DNA of 64,000 bases from an uncultured Desulfuromonas sp. (GCF_963678835.1 NZ_OY787470.1:744001-808000); one strand, 5' to 3'; counted from the first letter of the stretch, positions 43,999 through 54,513 are shown. Numbers and translations: made by a program. The notes: a model not told the origin generated them from the sequence alone.

Positions 43999-45801
43999 AT
44001 GTCTCTGACCATTAATACAAATGTTGCTTCATTAAACGCCCAGCGAAACCTGGGTAAATCGCAAAACGATCTCAACCAGTCCATGCAGCGGTTGTCTTCC
44101 GGTTTGCGGATCAACAGCGCCAAAGACGATGCTGCCGGTCTGGCAATTTCCGACCGCATGACCGCCCAGATTACCGGACTGAACCAGGCGACTCGCAACG
44201 CCAACGATGGCATCTCCCTGGCGCAAACCGCTGAAGGAGCGTTGCAGGAGAGCACCAATATTCTCCAGCGCATTCGTGAGTTGGGTGTTCAGTCCGCCAA
44301 CGACACCAATAGCGCAACGGACCGTGAGTCTCTGCAGGCAGAAGTGGATCAGCTGATTGCTGAGCTGGATCGGATTGCCGATACCACCCAGTTTAACGGC
44401 AAAAACCTGCTCGACGGTACCATGACCAATGCAACGTTTCAGGTCGGCCCGAATGCCGGTGTCAATCAGACCATCTCGTTCAGCATCGCCAGTGCTGAAA
44501 CCGATACGCTCGGCTATGTCGGCAGCTTTATTGAAGCCCCTAACGGTGATGCCGTTGCCGGAACCAGCGTTTCAACCACTGCCCTTGCCGAAGGCGATAT
44601 TATTATCAACGATCAGGCTGTTGGTGCCACAGACGGAACCGCAACCGGCCTGGCTGACGCAATCAACACCGCTGTCGGTGAAAATATTGCCACCGTTGTC
44701 AATTCCCTGACCTTTGGTTTTGAAGATGTCACGCTGGAAGTGACGCCTGGCGATCAGGAAGTTAATACCGTGACTTTTGGTGTATTGACCAACACAGGCG
44801 GTAGTGATGTCACGGCCATTGTCAACGGTGTGACTGCGACCGGTGATGGTACGAGTAAGTCGATTACTGCGGAAGAGCTCGCTGCCGGCTTTGCGGCCTA
44901 CATTGCTGATCCTGCCGCCAATCCGACGGTAACCGGTGCCACTGGTGGTGTGGTGACCTTCAGTGGCAGCAATGATGATTCCTTGTTTACTGCCGCTGCC
45001 AGTGCGACCGGCGCAGATCTGGTTTATACCTCTGCGGCGACCAGTGGTGATGTGACCAGTGTTGCCGTGTCGGGTGACGTGACTCCGGGCGTGGCCGAAA
45101 CAACACCCGGTACCGATGATGCCGTCACCGGCACCTACGTTCTAACCGTAGATGGCGCGGACATTGGTGTGGCTGCTGGCGGTGATGGCGTGATCAATGC
45201 GCAGGATGTTGTCGATGCCCTGACGACAGCAGGGTACACCGCGTCCGTGGATGCCGATAACAACATCACGCTTGCCAACAGTGACGGCGCGGATATCACC
45301 CTTCAGGAAGACCTCGGTGGAACCAATACTGGTGCCGGTTTTGCGGACACCGCAGCCACTGCCGGGACGCCGGTCACCCATACCGGTCAGATCTCCTTGA
45401 ACAGCAACGCCGACATTACCCTCGAGGAGGGGACTGCCGGTGCCCTGGCTCTGGCTGGTCTCGATGAAGTCGGTAACGCCACAACAACCATTAACCGGGT
45501 CGATGTTTCTACACAAGAAGGTGCCACCATGGCCATCAGCTCCGTTGATGCGGCCCTGATGCAGATCGATACCATTCGTGGTGACCTCGGTGCGGTACAA
45601 AATCGCTTCGAATCGACCATTGCCAACCTGCAGAACGTTTCCGAGAACCTCTCGGCAGCACGTTCACGGATTCTCGATGCGGATATCGCTGAAGAGACAT
45701 CTAATATGACCAAGCAGAATATACTGCAGCAGGCCGGTGTTTCGATTCTGGCCCAGGCGAATCAGGCACCGCAGCTGGCCTTGAGTCTGCTCCAAGGTTA
45801 A
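43999..45801 (+). CDS. Flagellin 1 (600 residues)
   Basis: This flagellin has a conserved N-terminal D0/D1 (about 1-170, [24 protein letters not shown]) and C-terminal D1/D0 (about 500-600, [23 protein letters not shown]). The central D2/D3-like region is Thr/Ala/Gly-rich and includes a flagellin-IN motif (about 375-440). It follows fliW by 56 bp and may be cotranscribed with it. Its leader lacks the CsrA-type hairpin of the other three, though an ACGGAG ribosome site is present. A strong terminator follows. Confidence 0.97.
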   Translation: MSLTINTNVASLNAQRNLGKSQNDLNQSMQRLSSGLRINSAKDDAAGLAISDRMTAQITGLNQATRNANDGISLAQTAEGALQESTNILQRIRELGVQSANDTNSATDRESLQAEVDQLIAELDRIADTTQFNGKNLLDGTMTNATFQVGPNAGVNQTISFSIASAETDTLGYVGSFIEAPNGDAVAGTSVSTTALAEGDIIINDQAVGATDGTATGLADAINTAVGENIATVVNSLTFGFEDVTLEVTPGDQEVNTVTFGVLTNTGGSDVTAIVNGVTATGDGTSKSITAEELAAGFAAYIADPAANPTVTGATGGVVTFSGSNDDSLFTAAASATGADLVYTSAATSGDVTSVAVSGDVTPGVAETTPGTDDAVTGTYVLTVDGADIGVAAGGDGVINAQDVVDALTTAGYTASVDADNNITLANSDGADITLQEDLGGTNTGAGFADTAATAGTPVTHTGQISLNSNADITLEEGTAGALALAGLDEVGNATTTINRVDVSTQEGATMAISSVDAALMQIDTIRGDLGAVQNRFESTIANLQNVSENLSAARSRILDADIAEETSNMTKQNILQQAGVSILAQANQAPQLALSLLQG

Positions 45802-45816
45802 TCAACGCATACCATG

Positions 45817-45856
45817 CCCCGCAATGAGATTTTTTCTCTCATTGCGGGGCTTTTTT
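45817..45856 (+). terminator. Strong terminator after flagellin 1
   Basis: CCCCGCAATGAGA (45817-45829) pairs with TCTCATTGCGGGG (45837-45849) and is followed by CTTTTTT. It ends the transcript 16 bp after the stop codon. Confidence 0.95.
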
Positions 45857-46041
45857 ATGCACTGATTTAAGAAAATTAAAATTTTTCTCTAGATGAAAGT
45901 CTTTTTTTTTGTATACTTTTGTTTGTAGAGTGTAAAAAAAGTATCGTACTAAAAGGGACTTGGCGGAAAGCGAGGTGAGGTTAGACATCGATCAACCCTT
46001 GGTCATTTATCTGTGGTTTTAAAGCCACATCACTAATTTCA

Positions 46042-46076
46042 GGGCACGGAAGCCCGTTATTACCAACTCATGGAGG
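46042..46076 (+). promoter_or_regulatory. CsrA-type hairpin and GGAGG site, flagellin 2 leader
   Basis: GGGC-ACGGAA-GCCC (46042-46055) forms a 4-bp stem with GGA in a six-base loop. A GGAGG ribosome site (46072-46076) follows 16 nt later. This fits a two-site CsrA target, with one hairpin site and one site over the ribosome-binding site. Confidence 0.75.
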
Positions 46077-46081
46077 ATTTT

Positions 46082-48880
46082 ATGGCATTGACGATCAATA
46101 CCAATGTCGCGTCTTTGAACGCCCAGCGTAATCTGGGCCGATCCCAAACGGATCTGAACCAGTCCATGCAACGGCTGTCTTCAGGACTCCGTATCAACAG
46201 CGCGAAAGATGATGCTGCGGGACTGGCGATCTCTGACCGGATGACGGCACAGATCACAGGCCTGAATCAGGCCGTGCGTAACGCCAACGATGGTATCTCT
46301 CTTGCCCAAACCGCTGAAGGTGCCTTGCAGGAAAGCACAAATATTCTTCAGCGTATTCGTGAGCTGGCGGTTCAGTCAGCCAATGACACCAATAGTGCGT
46401 CAGACCGTGATTCGCTTCAGGCGGAGGTTGATCAGTTGATCTCTGAACTGGACCGTATTGCGGACACTACCCAGTTTAACGGCAAAAATCTGCTCGATGG
46501 CACGATGAATGATGCCACCTTCCAGGTTGGCGCCAATGCTGGTGTCAGCCAAACCATCTCTTTCAGTATTGCCAGCGCTGAAACCAGTCAGCTCAGCTAC
46601 GTCGGTGCGACCATTGAAGCACCGAACGGTGATGCTGTTGTCGGCGGAGAAATGGATGGTTCCGCTCTGGCTGCAGGTGATCTGGTTGTTAACGGCACGG
46701 ATGTTGGTGCGACAGATGGAACAAATACCAGTCTGGCTGCGGCCATCAACACTGCTGCGGGAGTAGATATTGCCGAAGCGGTCAACGTTCAAAGTTTTGA
46801 CTTCTCCGCCGTTTCACTGGCGAATTCAACGACCAATGTGACTGCGACTGAAGCGACCCCCGGAGCTGCGGCTATCCCGGCCCAGGCAGAATCTCAAACC
46901 ATCGATTTGACCGCAACGACTCTTGCTGATGGCGATACCATGACCTTCACGGTCGATGGTTCCGATTTTACCTTTACCAACAGTTCAGGTGGTTCTCTGA
47001 CGGGTGCTGCTTTGGCCGATGAAATCGTCAATGGCACCAGTGGCTCGACGGCTTTGTCTGTGACCAACTATACTGTTGCTGACGAAGGTGCCGGAGTTGT
47101 ATCCATTACGCAAACTGCTGGAAATGAAGCGCCTATCGCTGACATTACGACATCGGTTGATCCGGCTGCGGTGGATATCTCCGGTAGTGTTGTGCCCAAT
47201 GTCATTACTGAAGGCAGCTTGTCTCCAACCGCTGAGGTTCAGAGCGGTGATTTGTCTGGATTGGTTACAGGTGGCACCTTAACTTTCAATTTTGCAGATA
47301 GTACTTTCGTTGATTTTAACGGACTTACGATTAACAATGATGGCGATATTGAAGGAGCATTGGATGGTGTCAGTGCTGGTCCCGATAGCGGAGGTAGCAC
47401 GATCTGGACTCTTTCCGTCACAGGTACGACTTATACGTTGACCCAGACGGGCGGCACCTTTCGTGATACTGGTGGAAATGCGACGATAAATGCACCATCA
47501 GGAACACCTCCAGATGATCAAGTCTCCACCGTAACAACATCGTATGGCCCTGATACGCCAGAAGTGCAACAGCTCGACTTGAGTGCTGTGACAGTTGGTT
47601 CCGGCGACTCACTGACCTTTACGGTTGGCGGTTCGGATTATACCTTTACCAACAGCACTGCTGGAGATCTGACGGGTGCCGGTCTAGTGGATGAGATCGT
47701 CAATGGCACAGGTGGTTCAACCGTTCTGTCCATTGCCAATTACACGCTCACGGATGAGGGCAGTGCTGTTTTACAGTTTGCGCAGAATTCAGGAACCGCA
47801 TCCAATATTGATCCGATTGACACGGCTCTCGACGAAGCCGTATCTGCCGGACCCACCGGTTCGGAAACGGTTGCCGGAATCGCTGCCGCACCCGCCCAGG
47901 CTGAAATCCAGAACATGAATTTAAGTGCGGTGACCGTTTACGCCGGTCAGGATATGACCTTCAGCGTTGATGGTACCGATTACACGTTCACCAACAGCTC
48001 TGGTGGTGACTTGACTGCCGCCGCATTGGTGGATGAAATTGTTAACGGAACGAGTGGCTCGACTGTGCTGTCTGTGACCAATTACACCTTGAGCGATGCA
48101 GGTGGTGGCACTCTGACCTTTACTCAGGATGCCGGTAATGAGTCTAACATCGGTGCGATCTCTGCAACCACCCAAGGTGCGGTCAGTGGAACCTACACCC
48201 TCGATTTTGATGGGGGGACTGTTCTCGATGTTGCAGCAGTGTCCAGCAATGACATCACGGCACAGGATGTTGTTGATGCCATTAATGACGATGTGGCGGT
48301 TGGTGCTTCGTACAGTGCGGCATTGACAGATAGTGGTCAGGTTGAAATCACCAAGACCGATGGCAGTGCCTTTACTCTGGCGGAAACCATTGATACCGAT
48401 GGTTCAACCCCACTGGCAACCTCTGCCGGTCTTGCCGAAGTTGGAACGACCGCCTCAGAGTACAATGGTCAGATCTCTCTGGACAGCACAACGGATATCT
48501 CCATTGAAGAAGGAACCACGGGCGCTTTGGCTGCTGCCGGCCTTGACAGTGTCGGTAACGCCACGACCACCATTGATCAAGTTGATGTATCAACGCGTGA
48601 AGGTGCTACGACAGCGATCAGTTCCGTTGATGCTGCTTTGGCTCAGATCGACACGATTCGTGGTGATCTCGGTGCGGTTCAGAACCGTTTTGAATCCACC
48701 ATTGCCAATTTGCAAAATGTTGCTGAGAACCTCTCAGCGGCGCGGTCGCGGATTCTCGACGCGGATGTTGCGGAAGAGACATCCAATATGACCAAGCAAA
48801 ACATTTTGCAGCAAGCTGGAGTTTCAATTCTGGCACAAGCAAACCAGGCCCCTCAACTGGCCTTAAGTTTGCTGGGTTGA
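46082..48880 (+). CDS. Flagellin 2 (932 residues) with triplicated module
   Basis: The N-terminal (about 1-170) and C-terminal (about 830-932) flagellin domains are nearly identical to flagellins 1 and 4. The 660-residue centre has three copies of an approximately 85-residue beta module with the shared core [21 protein letters not shown] (about residues 270-355, 495-580, 605-690) and a flagellin-IN motif near 700-760. The start is ATG 46082 because the upstream ATG at 46070 forms part of the ribosome site. At 932 residues it is unusually long. Confidence 0.96.
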   Translation: MALTINTNVASLNAQRNLGRSQTDLNQSMQRLSSGLRINSAKDDAAGLAISDRMTAQITGLNQAVRNANDGISLAQTAEGALQESTNILQRIRELAVQSANDTNSASDRDSLQAEVDQLISELDRIADTTQFNGKNLLDGTMNDATFQVGANAGVSQTISFSIASAETSQLSYVGATIEAPNGDAVVGGEMDGSALAAGDLVVNGTDVGATDGTNTSLAAAINTAAGVDIAEAVNVQSFDFSAVSLANSTTNVTATEATPGAAAIPAQAESQTIDLTATTLADGDTMTFTVDGSDFTFTNSSGGSLTGAALADEIVNGTSGSTALSVTNYTVADEGAGVVSITQTAGNEAPIADITTSVDPAAVDISGSVVPNVITEGSLSPTAEVQSGDLSGLVTGGTLTFNFADSTFVDFNGLTINNDGDIEGALDGVSAGPDSGGSTIWTLSVTGTTYTLTQTGGTFRDTGGNATINAPSGTPPDDQVSTVTTSYGPDTPEVQQLDLSAVTVGSGDSLTFTVGGSDYTFTNSTAGDLTGAGLVDEIVNGTGGSTVLSIANYTLTDEGSAVLQFAQNSGTASNIDPIDTALDEAVSAGPTGSETVAGIAAAPAQAEIQNMNLSAVTVYAGQDMTFSVDGTDYTFTNSSGGDLTAAALVDEIVNGTSGSTVLSVTNYTLSDAGGGTLTFTQDAGNESNIGAISATTQGAVSGTYTLDFDGGTVLDVAAVSSNDITAQDVVDAINDDVAVGASYSAALTDSGQVEITKTDGSAFTLAETIDTDGSTPLATSAGLAEVGTTASEYNGQISLDSTTDISIEEGTTGALAAAGLDSVGNATTTIDQVDVSTREGATTAISSVDAALAQIDTIRGDLGAVQNRFESTIANLQNVAENLSAARSRILDADVAEETSNMTKQNILQQAGVSILAQANQAPQLALSLLG
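46883..48150 (+). repeat. Three in-frame 85-codon repeats in flagellin 2
   Basis: Similar coding units lie at about 46883-47140, 47555-47815 and 47893-48150. Each encodes a D/T-rich lead, then TFxxxGxDxTFTNS and DEIVNGTxGSTxLSxxNYT. Units 1 and 3 are more alike than either is to unit 2. Confidence 0.85.
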
Positions 48881-48890
48881 TTGTTTGCCA

Positions 48891-48920
48891 GCTGCAAAGC
48901 CTTTTTGCAGCTGGCTGCTT
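48891..48920 (+). other. Hairpin between flagellins 2 and 3
   Basis: GCCAGCTGCAAA and TTTGCAGCTGGC are perfectly complementary around a 6-nt loop. No T-run follows, so it may stabilise the flagellin 2 mRNA end or terminate only partly, letting flagellin 3 be read through. Confidence 0.6.
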
Positions 48921-48945
48921 CACCGATAGAGAAAAAGAGAATGAA

Positions 48946-48980
48946 GGGCATGGAAGCCCGAACCTCGTAATTCATGGAGG
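48946..48980 (+). promoter_or_regulatory. CsrA-type hairpin and GGAGG site, flagellin 3 leader
   Basis: GGGC-ATGGAA-GCCC (48946-48959) keeps the stem and the GGA loop with one base changed (C to T) relative to the other leaders. GGAGG follows at 48976-48980, again after 16 nt. Confidence 0.72.
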
Positions 48981-48988
48981 AACATGTC

Positions 48989-50725
48989 ATGGGAATGACG
49001 ATCAACACAAATGTTGCAGCGCTGAATGCGCAGCGTAATCTTGGATCGGCTCAGACCGATCTGGGGACGGCGATGCAACGGCTATCGTCAGGATTGCGGA
49101 TTAATAGCGCCAAGGATGACGCGGCCGGTCTTGCGATCAGTGATCGCATGACCTCGCAAGTCAAAGGGATGAACCAGGCGGTTCGTAATCTCAATGATGG
49201 GATCTCCCTCTTGCAGACGGCCGAAGGGGCGTTGCAGGAGGTGACCAATCTGATCCAGCGTGGTCGTGAGTTGGCGGTTCAGGCTGCCAACGAAGCGACG
49301 TTAAGCGATTCCGACAAAGCATCATTACAGGCCGAAGTTGCACAGATCAAGTTGGAAATTGATCGTATCGGTCAAACAACCACCTTTAATGGGACGAAAG
49401 TGTTGTCTCATGGTCCAGGTGGTACCATTGGTGGCGATCCGGAGCGGGCCGAGGTTGTCGAAAGCCTCAAGTCGGCTTGGTTGCGTTATTCAGAGGATCG
49501 GGTCGAAGAATATTACGGCCTCACCGCTGAAAATGTCGATTTCAATGTGCAGTTCATTGATGATCCGGACAGCGATGCGGTGGCTTATGTGGGTGGTAGC
49601 GGAACCGAAGTTGACAGCTACGGCCGCTACACAGCGATTCCGTTGACTGTCAATATGGCCAAGTATGACCCCGAAGATCCCAGCAGTATGTGGGAATACG
49701 ACCGGGTCGTGGTGCATGAAATGACCCATGCCATCATGGGTGCCAACACCAGCCTCGATTCCATTCGCAATGAGGGCTTCTGGTTTGTTGAAGGCACGGC
49801 AGAATTCATGATGGGCGGTGATGAACGTCTCGCCATCGACCTGGGGAACGCCGGCTCGGCTGACAACCTCATTGCCGCATTCGATCCGGATAATATCGAC
49901 AGTTCATCACAATATGCGGCCAGTTATGCGGCGACCCGCTTTCTGCATGACGCGATCAAAGATGCCGGAGGTAGCGGAATTGATGAGGTCATGACCTATC
50001 TGAAGGATCATCCCGAAGATGGTGTCAGTGGCAACGCCCTGGATAATGCCATTCAAGATCTCGCCAGTCGCCATAATACCTTTGCCTATGCGAATCTGGC
50101 CGATTTTGAAACGGTCATCACCACACAGGGCGGCGACTTTTCAACCTTTATCAGCACTATGGATCTGACCAACGATGATGTCGGTGCTATCGGTGGTTTA
50201 GATGCCGATGGCGGCAAGGTGTTTACCAACACCTCGGTGGTCGCAGACAACCCGAGGGTCTACGATGATGATCCGCTTGAGGGCTTTGTTGAAACCTGGC
50301 CGAATGCTGACGAGCTGGGTACCGAAGAGATCGCCAGCCGAGTATTTCAGTTTCAGGCCGGAGCCAACGCCGGTCAGATGATCAGTGTGTCACTGGGCAG
50401 TGCCGATTCAACGGTACTGAATATTGATGATGTCGATATCAGCAGTGATGCCACCCTGGCAATTTCCCGTTTTGACAGCGCACTGGAGTATATTGACCAG
50501 ATGCGCGGCAATATGGGCGCGGTGATGAACCGGTTGGAAAGCTCCATTGCCAACCTGCAGAATGTCACCGAAAATCTTTCAGCCGCTCGCTCAAGGATTC
50601 TCGATGCGGACATTGCCCAGGAAACATCGATCATGACCAAAAGCAATATTCTGCAGCAGGCGGGTGTTTCGATTCTGGCTCAAGCCAATCAGGCACCGCA
50701 GCTGGCATTAAGTCTGCTCGGCTAG
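48989..50725 (+). CDS. Flagellin 3, flagellinolysin-type proteolytic flagellin
   Basis: This 578-residue protein has normal flagellin ends (about 1-140 and 475-578), but its central domain is a zinc metalloprotease. It contains HEMTH at residues 243-247 ([12 protein letters not shown]) and, about 20-25 residues on, [13 protein letters not shown] with Glu268/Glu272 as candidate third ligand, the gluzincin pattern. Flagellinolysins are a known family whose catalytic domain replaces the outer flagellin domain and is displayed on the filament. The D0/D1 helices differ more from flagellins 1, 2 and 4 than those do from each other, suggesting a separate ancestry. The start is ATG 48989; the ATG at 48974 is part of the ribosome site. 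Confidence 0.93.
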   Translation: MGMTINTNVAALNAQRNLGSAQTDLGTAMQRLSSGLRINSAKDDAAGLAISDRMTSQVKGMNQAVRNLNDGISLLQTAEGALQEVTNLIQRGRELAVQAANEATLSDSDKASLQAEVAQIKLEIDRIGQTTTFNGTKVLSHGPGGTIGGDPERAEVVESLKSAWLRYSEDRVEEYYGLTAENVDFNVQFIDDPDSDAVAYVGGSGTEVDSYGRYTAIPLTVNMAKYDPEDPSSMWEYDRVVVHEMTHAIMGANTSLDSIRNEGFWFVEGTAEFMMGGDERLAIDLGNAGSADNLIAAFDPDNIDSSSQYAASYAATRFLHDAIKDAGGSGIDEVMTYLKDHPEDGVSGNALDNAIQDLASRHNTFAYANLADFETVITTQGGDFSTFISTMDLTNDDVGAIGGLDADGGKVFTNTSVVADNPRVYDDDPLEGFVETWPNADELGTEEIASRVFQFQAGANAGQMISVSLGSADSTVLNIDDVDISSDATLAISRFDSALEYIDQMRGNMGAVMNRLESSIANLQNVTENLSAARSRILDADIAQETSIMTKSNILQQAGVSILAQANQAPQLALSLLG

Positions 50726-50742
50726 GCGGAGTAGGCCCCCCC

Positions 50743-50815
50743 TGTAGGAGCGGCTTCAGCCGCGAATGGTTTTACTCGTTCAGGAGAAGGATTCGCGAAT
50801 AAATTCGCTCCTACA
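50743..50815. repeat. REP-like element, copy 3 (A + B)
   Basis: TGTA then GGAGCGGCTTCAGCCGC on the left, and GCGAATAAATTCGCTCC then TACA on the right. It is a well-kept copy, 17 bp after flagellin 3. Confidence 0.88.
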
Positions 50816-50849
50816 GGGTGGAATTGTTCGCGGCATGATGAATAGGTTG

Positions 50850-50908
50850 TGGTAGGAGCGGTTTTAACCGCGAAAGGTTTGACTGGAGAAATGAATTCGT
50901 TCCTACAC
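50850..50908. repeat. REP-like element, copy 4 (degenerate)
   Basis: GGAGCGGTTTTAACCGC on the left keeps the internal hairpin by compensating changes. The right arm is reduced to GAATTCGTTCCTACA. Confidence 0.75.
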
Positions 50909-50938
50909 ATGGCAGTGCCCTGTCAATGCTAAAAATTC

Positions 50939-50970
50939 GAGTGAATGGCACAGCATCGTGCCATTCACTC
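50939..50970. repeat. 13-bp perfect inverted repeat
   Basis: GAGTGAATGGCAC (50939-50951) and GTGCCATTCACTC (50958-50970) surround a 6-nt loop. No T-run follows. It is not of the REP type seen elsewhere in the window. Confidence 0.8.
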
Positions 50971-51215
50971 AAGGCGCGAAATCGTCGAAGTGGCCACTCC
51001 ACGTCAAGCTTTCGCAACGCAGTGGGAATGGTGCGAGGCGAAGCCAGACCCGAAGATTTCGTGTTGTCAGAGCACTAAGTGGATTTTTCTTGAAAATTGG
51101 CAAAACAAAGGTACTATCTAAAGATAGGATTCAATAGACAGATACGGTAAAAAATGCCGGGAAGACAGTTTGTTATCGTCTTTTTGAAAAAAAACGAAAA
51201 AAATATTTTTTTTTC

Positions 51216-51243
51216 TAAACTTTCTTAAGCAGGATGCCGAAGA
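51216..51243 (+). promoter_or_regulatory. Candidate FliA promoter for flagellin 4
   Basis: CTAAACTTT is followed, 16 bases after TAAA, by GCCGAAGA (51236-51243), which keeps the GCCGA core of the sigma-28 -10 box. It would give a leader of about 145 nt that includes the CsrA-type hairpin. Confidence 0.6.
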
Positions 51244-51351
51244 AGGTTTGTATGCGGGGAATTTACGGAAGAAGGAGGTGACGAAGCCTATTTCAAGACC
51301 ATCCCCCAAACAGAGAAAACGTAGAAAAATTGTAGCAAGACAATTTAACCA

Positions 51352-51387
51352 GGGCACGGAAGCCCGACCACACAAACTTCATGGAGG
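51352..51387 (+). promoter_or_regulatory. CsrA-type hairpin and GGAGG site, flagellin 4 leader
   Basis: GGGC-ACGGAA-GCCC (51352-51365) is identical to the flagellin 2 hairpin. GGAGG at 51383-51387 follows after 17 nt. Confidence 0.75.
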
Positions 51388-51393
51388 AAAATC

Positions 51394-53820
51394 ATGGCAT
51401 TAACAATTAACACTAATGTTGCATCCCTCAACGCCCAACGTAACCTGGGCAAATCTCAAAACGATCTTAACCAATCCATGCAGCGCCTGTCTTCAGGTCT
51501 GCGTATCAACAGCGCGAAAGATGATGCTGCCGGTCTGGCGATCTCTGACCGTATGACCGCTCAAATCACGGGTCTGAACCAGGCGGTACGTAACGCCAAC
51601 GACGGCATCTCCCTGTCGCAAACGGCTGAAGGTGCACTGCAAGAGAGCACCAATATCCTGCAGCGTATTCGTGAGCTGGCTGTTCAGTCCGCCAACGATA
51701 CCAACAGCGCTTCTGACCGCGAATCTCTGCAAGCTGAGGTTGATCAGCTGATCGAAGAATTGGACCGTATCGCTGATACCACTCAATTCAACGGTAAAAA
51801 CCTGCTCGACGGCACCATGACTGACGCCACTTTCCAAGTTGGTGCCAATGCCGGTGTTAGCCAAACCATCTCCTTCAGTATCGATAGTGCTGAAACTAGC
51901 AAACTGAGTGCTGTAGGTACTGTCATTGAAGCACCAAACGGTGATGCCGTTTCCGGTAGTGATGTTAACGGTACTGCTCTGGCCGCAGGTGATCTGGTTG
52001 TTAACGGCAAAGAAGTTGGCGCGACTGACGGAACCAACTCCAGTCTGGCTGACGCAATCAATACGGCTGCTGGTGAGACCATTGCAACTGCAACAAACGT
52101 TCAGACTCTGGACTTCTCCACAGTAAATCTGGAAAGTACTGATGCTGCTGTTGGTACCACTGGTGTTATTACTGATGGTACGGATGCAAGTATTGCAGCT
52201 GTTGGTAGCAATTTCCAAGTTACTCAAAATGGCGCAGACGCTGTTGCCGCTGAGGCTACTCAAGTAGGTGGTGATGCTGTAAACAATGTTTTGATCACCG
52301 CAACTACTGCTGGAACCGCCGGCAACTTTAGCATTACTTACACCGATAATGATGCTGGAACCGGAGCTGTAACCGCAGCTTGGGATGGCACAACACTGAC
52401 CTTGAATGGTGACTGGGATGGTTCTAATACTGCTATTACCAGTGACCTTGACGCCCTTAAAGTTGCGATCGATGGTGTAACTAGTGGTGCTTTGTCTGTT
52501 GCCGTTAATGGTACTGGTTCGACTGCAGTAACAGGTACAGCAGGTACAGCGGCTTATACTGGTACTGATGCTCTTGCTTCCGTAGCTACTATTGATATTA
52601 CGGATGCAGAAGCTGCAGCTGTAGACGGTTCTACATTGGAGTTCAATTCAGGTAGTATTGATGTCTCAAGTATTGATTTCAGCGCTGTCACTAGTGGGGC
52701 TGAGTTGGCAACGGCTTTGGAAGGATTAGCTGAGATTTCTTCTGCTTCTTGGGCTGGTGATACGCTTACCTTGACCTCTGCTGCAACGGCTACCGGGGAA
52801 GATTTTTCAGTAGCGTCCGGCTCTGGTTTTACAGATGCTAACGGTACTCCGGCCACCGCTTCAACATTTGACGTGACTGGTCTGGATGATACTCTTGCAG
52901 CATCGGTGACCAAATTAGACATCTCTGTAGAAGGAACAGCTGTTGATGACAGCTCCATCGATTACAGTAGTATTTCTACTGCAGCCGATTTGGCAACTGC
53001 TCTTGATGGTCTGGCTGATATCAGCGCCAGCTATGCTGCAGGTACTTTGACTATTACATCCGCTACAGCAGGTACTGGTGATACTTTGACTGCCGGTGGA
53101 ACTGGTGCTCTGGTTCAGGAAGATGCGACTGTTTCCGGTACCTACACCATGGACGTAGACGGTACTTCTGTTGATATCGCCGCCGCCGCGGGTGGTGAAG
53201 TAACAGCTCAAGAAGTTGTTGATGCAATCAACGACAATACAACGGGCTTCACCGCTGCACTTAATGATGATGGCCAAGTGCAGATCACTAAGGATGATGG
53301 CAGCAGCTTCACACTGGCTGAAAGTGTCGATATTGATGGTGATACCACTCTCGATGCCGCTTCTGTTGGTCTTGACGGTATTGATGATGGTGGCACGACC
53401 TACAATGGTCAGGTTTCCCTGGACAGCACCAATGACATTACCGTCGAAGAAGTAACCACTGGTGCGTTGGCTGCATCCGGTCTGAACACTGCTGGGAACG
53501 CTACAACGACCATCGATCAGGTTAATGTCTCGACTCGTGAAGGTGCAACAACGGCGATCAGCTCCGTTGACGCCGCTCTGGCTCAGATCGATACCATCCG
53601 TGGTGACCTCGGTGCGGTTCAAAACCGTTTCGAATCCACCATCGCTAACCTGCAGAACGTTTCCGAGAATCTCTCGGCTGCTCGTTCACGGATTCTCGAT
53701 GCGGATATCGCAGAAGAGACATCCAACATGACCAAGCAGAACATCCTGCAGCAGGCCGGTGTTTCGATTCTGGCCCAGGCCAACCAAGCACCTCAGCTGG
53801 CTCTGAGTCTGCTGGGTTAA
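51394..53820 (+). CDS. Flagellin 4 (808 residues), likely a major flagellin
   Basis: The terminal domains (about 1-170 and 705-808) are nearly identical to flagellins 1 and 2. The centre contains two related units with cores [19 protein letters not shown] and [19 protein letters not shown], followed by a flagellin-IN motif (about 575-640). It has its own FliA-type promoter, CsrA-type leader and strong terminator, which suggests high, independently controlled expression. That it is the main filament protein is inference. Confidence 0.96.
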   Translation: MALTINTNVASLNAQRNLGKSQNDLNQSMQRLSSGLRINSAKDDAAGLAISDRMTAQITGLNQAVRNANDGISLSQTAEGALQESTNILQRIRELAVQSANDTNSASDRESLQAEVDQLIEELDRIADTTQFNGKNLLDGTMTDATFQVGANAGVSQTISFSIDSAETSKLSAVGTVIEAPNGDAVSGSDVNGTALAAGDLVVNGKEVGATDGTNSSLADAINTAAGETIATATNVQTLDFSTVNLESTDAAVGTTGVITDGTDASIAAVGSNFQVTQNGADAVAAEATQVGGDAVNNVLITATTAGTAGNFSITYTDNDAGTGAVTAAWDGTTLTLNGDWDGSNTAITSDLDALKVAIDGVTSGALSVAVNGTGSTAVTGTAGTAAYTGTDALASVATIDITDAEAAAVDGSTLEFNSGSIDVSSIDFSAVTSGAELATALEGLAEISSASWAGDTLTLTSAATATGEDFSVASGSGFTDANGTPATASTFDVTGLDDTLAASVTKLDISVEGTAVDDSSIDYSSISTAADLATALDGLADISASYAAGTLTITSATAGTGDTLTAGGTGALVQEDATVSGTYTMDVDGTSVDIAAAAGGEVTAQEVVDAINDNTTGFTAALNDDGQVQITKDDGSSFTLAESVDIDGDTTLDAASVGLDGIDDGGTTYNGQVSLDSTNDITVEEVTTGALAASGLNTAGNATTTIDQVNVSTREGATTAISSVDAALAQIDTIRGDLGAVQNRFESTIANLQNVSENLSAARSRILDADIAEETSNMTKQNILQQAGVSILAQANQAPQLALSLLG

Positions 53821-53840
53821 TTGCTAAGGATGCACAACTG

Positions 53841-53872
53841 AAAAAGGGCCGGCCTTGGCCGGCCCTTTTTTT
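53841..53872. terminator. Strong terminator after flagellin 4
   Basis: AAAAAGGGCCGGCC pairs with GGCCGGCCCTTTTT around a TT loop, with a T-run of seven. It begins 20 bp after the stop codon. Confidence 0.96.
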
Positions 53873-53908
53873 CTCAAAAGGACCGCAACCCAAGTAATTT
53901 TGTCGGGC

Positions 53909-53978
53909 TGTAGGAGCGGCTTCAGCCGCGAAAGATCAACCCGAAGCGAAGCCGTTCGCGAATAAATTCGCTCCTACA
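53909..53978. repeat. REP-like element, copy 5 (A + B)
   Basis: The left arm is GGAGCGGCTTCAGCCGC and the right arm GCGAATAAATTCGCTCC, both as in copy 3, with TGTA/TACA ends. Only the central spacer differs. Confidence 0.88.
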
Positions 53979-54044
53979 GAAGTTAAACCCTACGGCAAAA
54001 TTTAAGGTGTTCAAGGTTTAAGAGATGTGCATACGGAGGGTATC

Positions 54045-54404
54045 ATGGAAATTCAAGCAGTTGGATTAACCGGTGTCGCTCAGCAGTCTGTACCGAATAA
54101 GTCGAGTGAAGACATCGAAATGAGCCGTAAGGCCAAAGATTACGAGGCCGCTTCTGAACAGGCTTCGGCAGCTGAATCCAATAAAGTTCAGCCTGAAGAG
54201 CTGTTAAACCAGATTAAATCTCTGACAGAGGATGGCGTCTATAGTGTTCGTTTTGAAAATGATGACGAGGCCAATCGACTGGTGGTCAAAGTTGTTGATT
54301 CGAAAACGGATGAAGTGATTCGTCAGGTGCCGGCAGAAGAAGTTTTGTCCCTGTCTGTGCGGCTTGAGGAATTACGCGGTAATATTGTTAACACCGAAGG
54401 CTGA
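54045..54404 (+). CDS. flaG: FlaG family protein
   Basis: This 119-residue protein has a variable N-terminal half and the FlaG C-terminal domain (VRFENDDEANRLVVKVVDSKTDEVIRQVPAEEVLSLSVRLEEL). FlaG proteins influence filament length in several bacteria. It sits between the flagellins and fliD, the usual place. ATG 54045 follows a GGAGGG site; an upstream ATG at 54027 lacks one. Confidence 0.9.
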   Translation: MEIQAVGLTGVAQQSVPNKSSEDIEMSRKAKDYEAASEQASAAESNKVQPEELLNQIKSLTEDGVYSVRFENDDEANRLVVKVVDSKTDEVIRQVPAEEVLSLSVRLEELRGNIVNTEG

Positions 54405-54425
54405 TACCTTTGCGACAGAATCCCT

Positions 54426-54513
54426 TGTAGGAGCGGCTTGAGCCGCGCATGACCGACCACACACAAATTCTGTGGTTTACAGCCATAAGTTCGCGGCTGA
54501 AGCCGCTCCTACA
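54426..54513. repeat. REP-like element, copy 6 (A + A)
   Basis: GGAGCGGCTTGAGCCGC on the left and GCGGCTGAAGCCGCTCC on the right make a long near-palindrome with two arms of type A and TGTA/TACA ends. It lies in the flaG-fliD gap. Confidence 0.88.

Larger units (their letters stand above)
50726..51393. other. 668-bp intergenic region before flagellin 4
   Basis: No gene is seen. It holds two REP-like elements (50743-50815 and 50850-50908), a 13-bp perfect inverted repeat (50939-50970), a 14-bp palindrome CTATCTAAAGATAG (51114-51127), a sigma-28-like promoter (51216-51243) and the CsrA-type hairpin (51352-51365). The part from 51130 to 51230 is very A/T-rich. Confidence 0.7.

Noticed and set aside
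45950..45977. Possible FliA promoter for flagellin 2
   Set aside because: A TAAA box exists but the sequence 15-17 bases on (GCGAGGTG) does not match the -10 consensus.
45857..46041. Possible c-di-GMP riboswitch in the flagellin 2 leader
   Set aside because: The conserved GEMM core sequences were looked for and are absent; only short stems are visible.
52915..53622. 235-codon frame antisense to flagellin 4
   Set aside because: It is a shadow of the repetitive Thr/Ala/Gly codons of the flagellin; similar shadows occur opposite flagellin 4 (51493-52263), flgL (41315-41926) and flhA (26050-26631).
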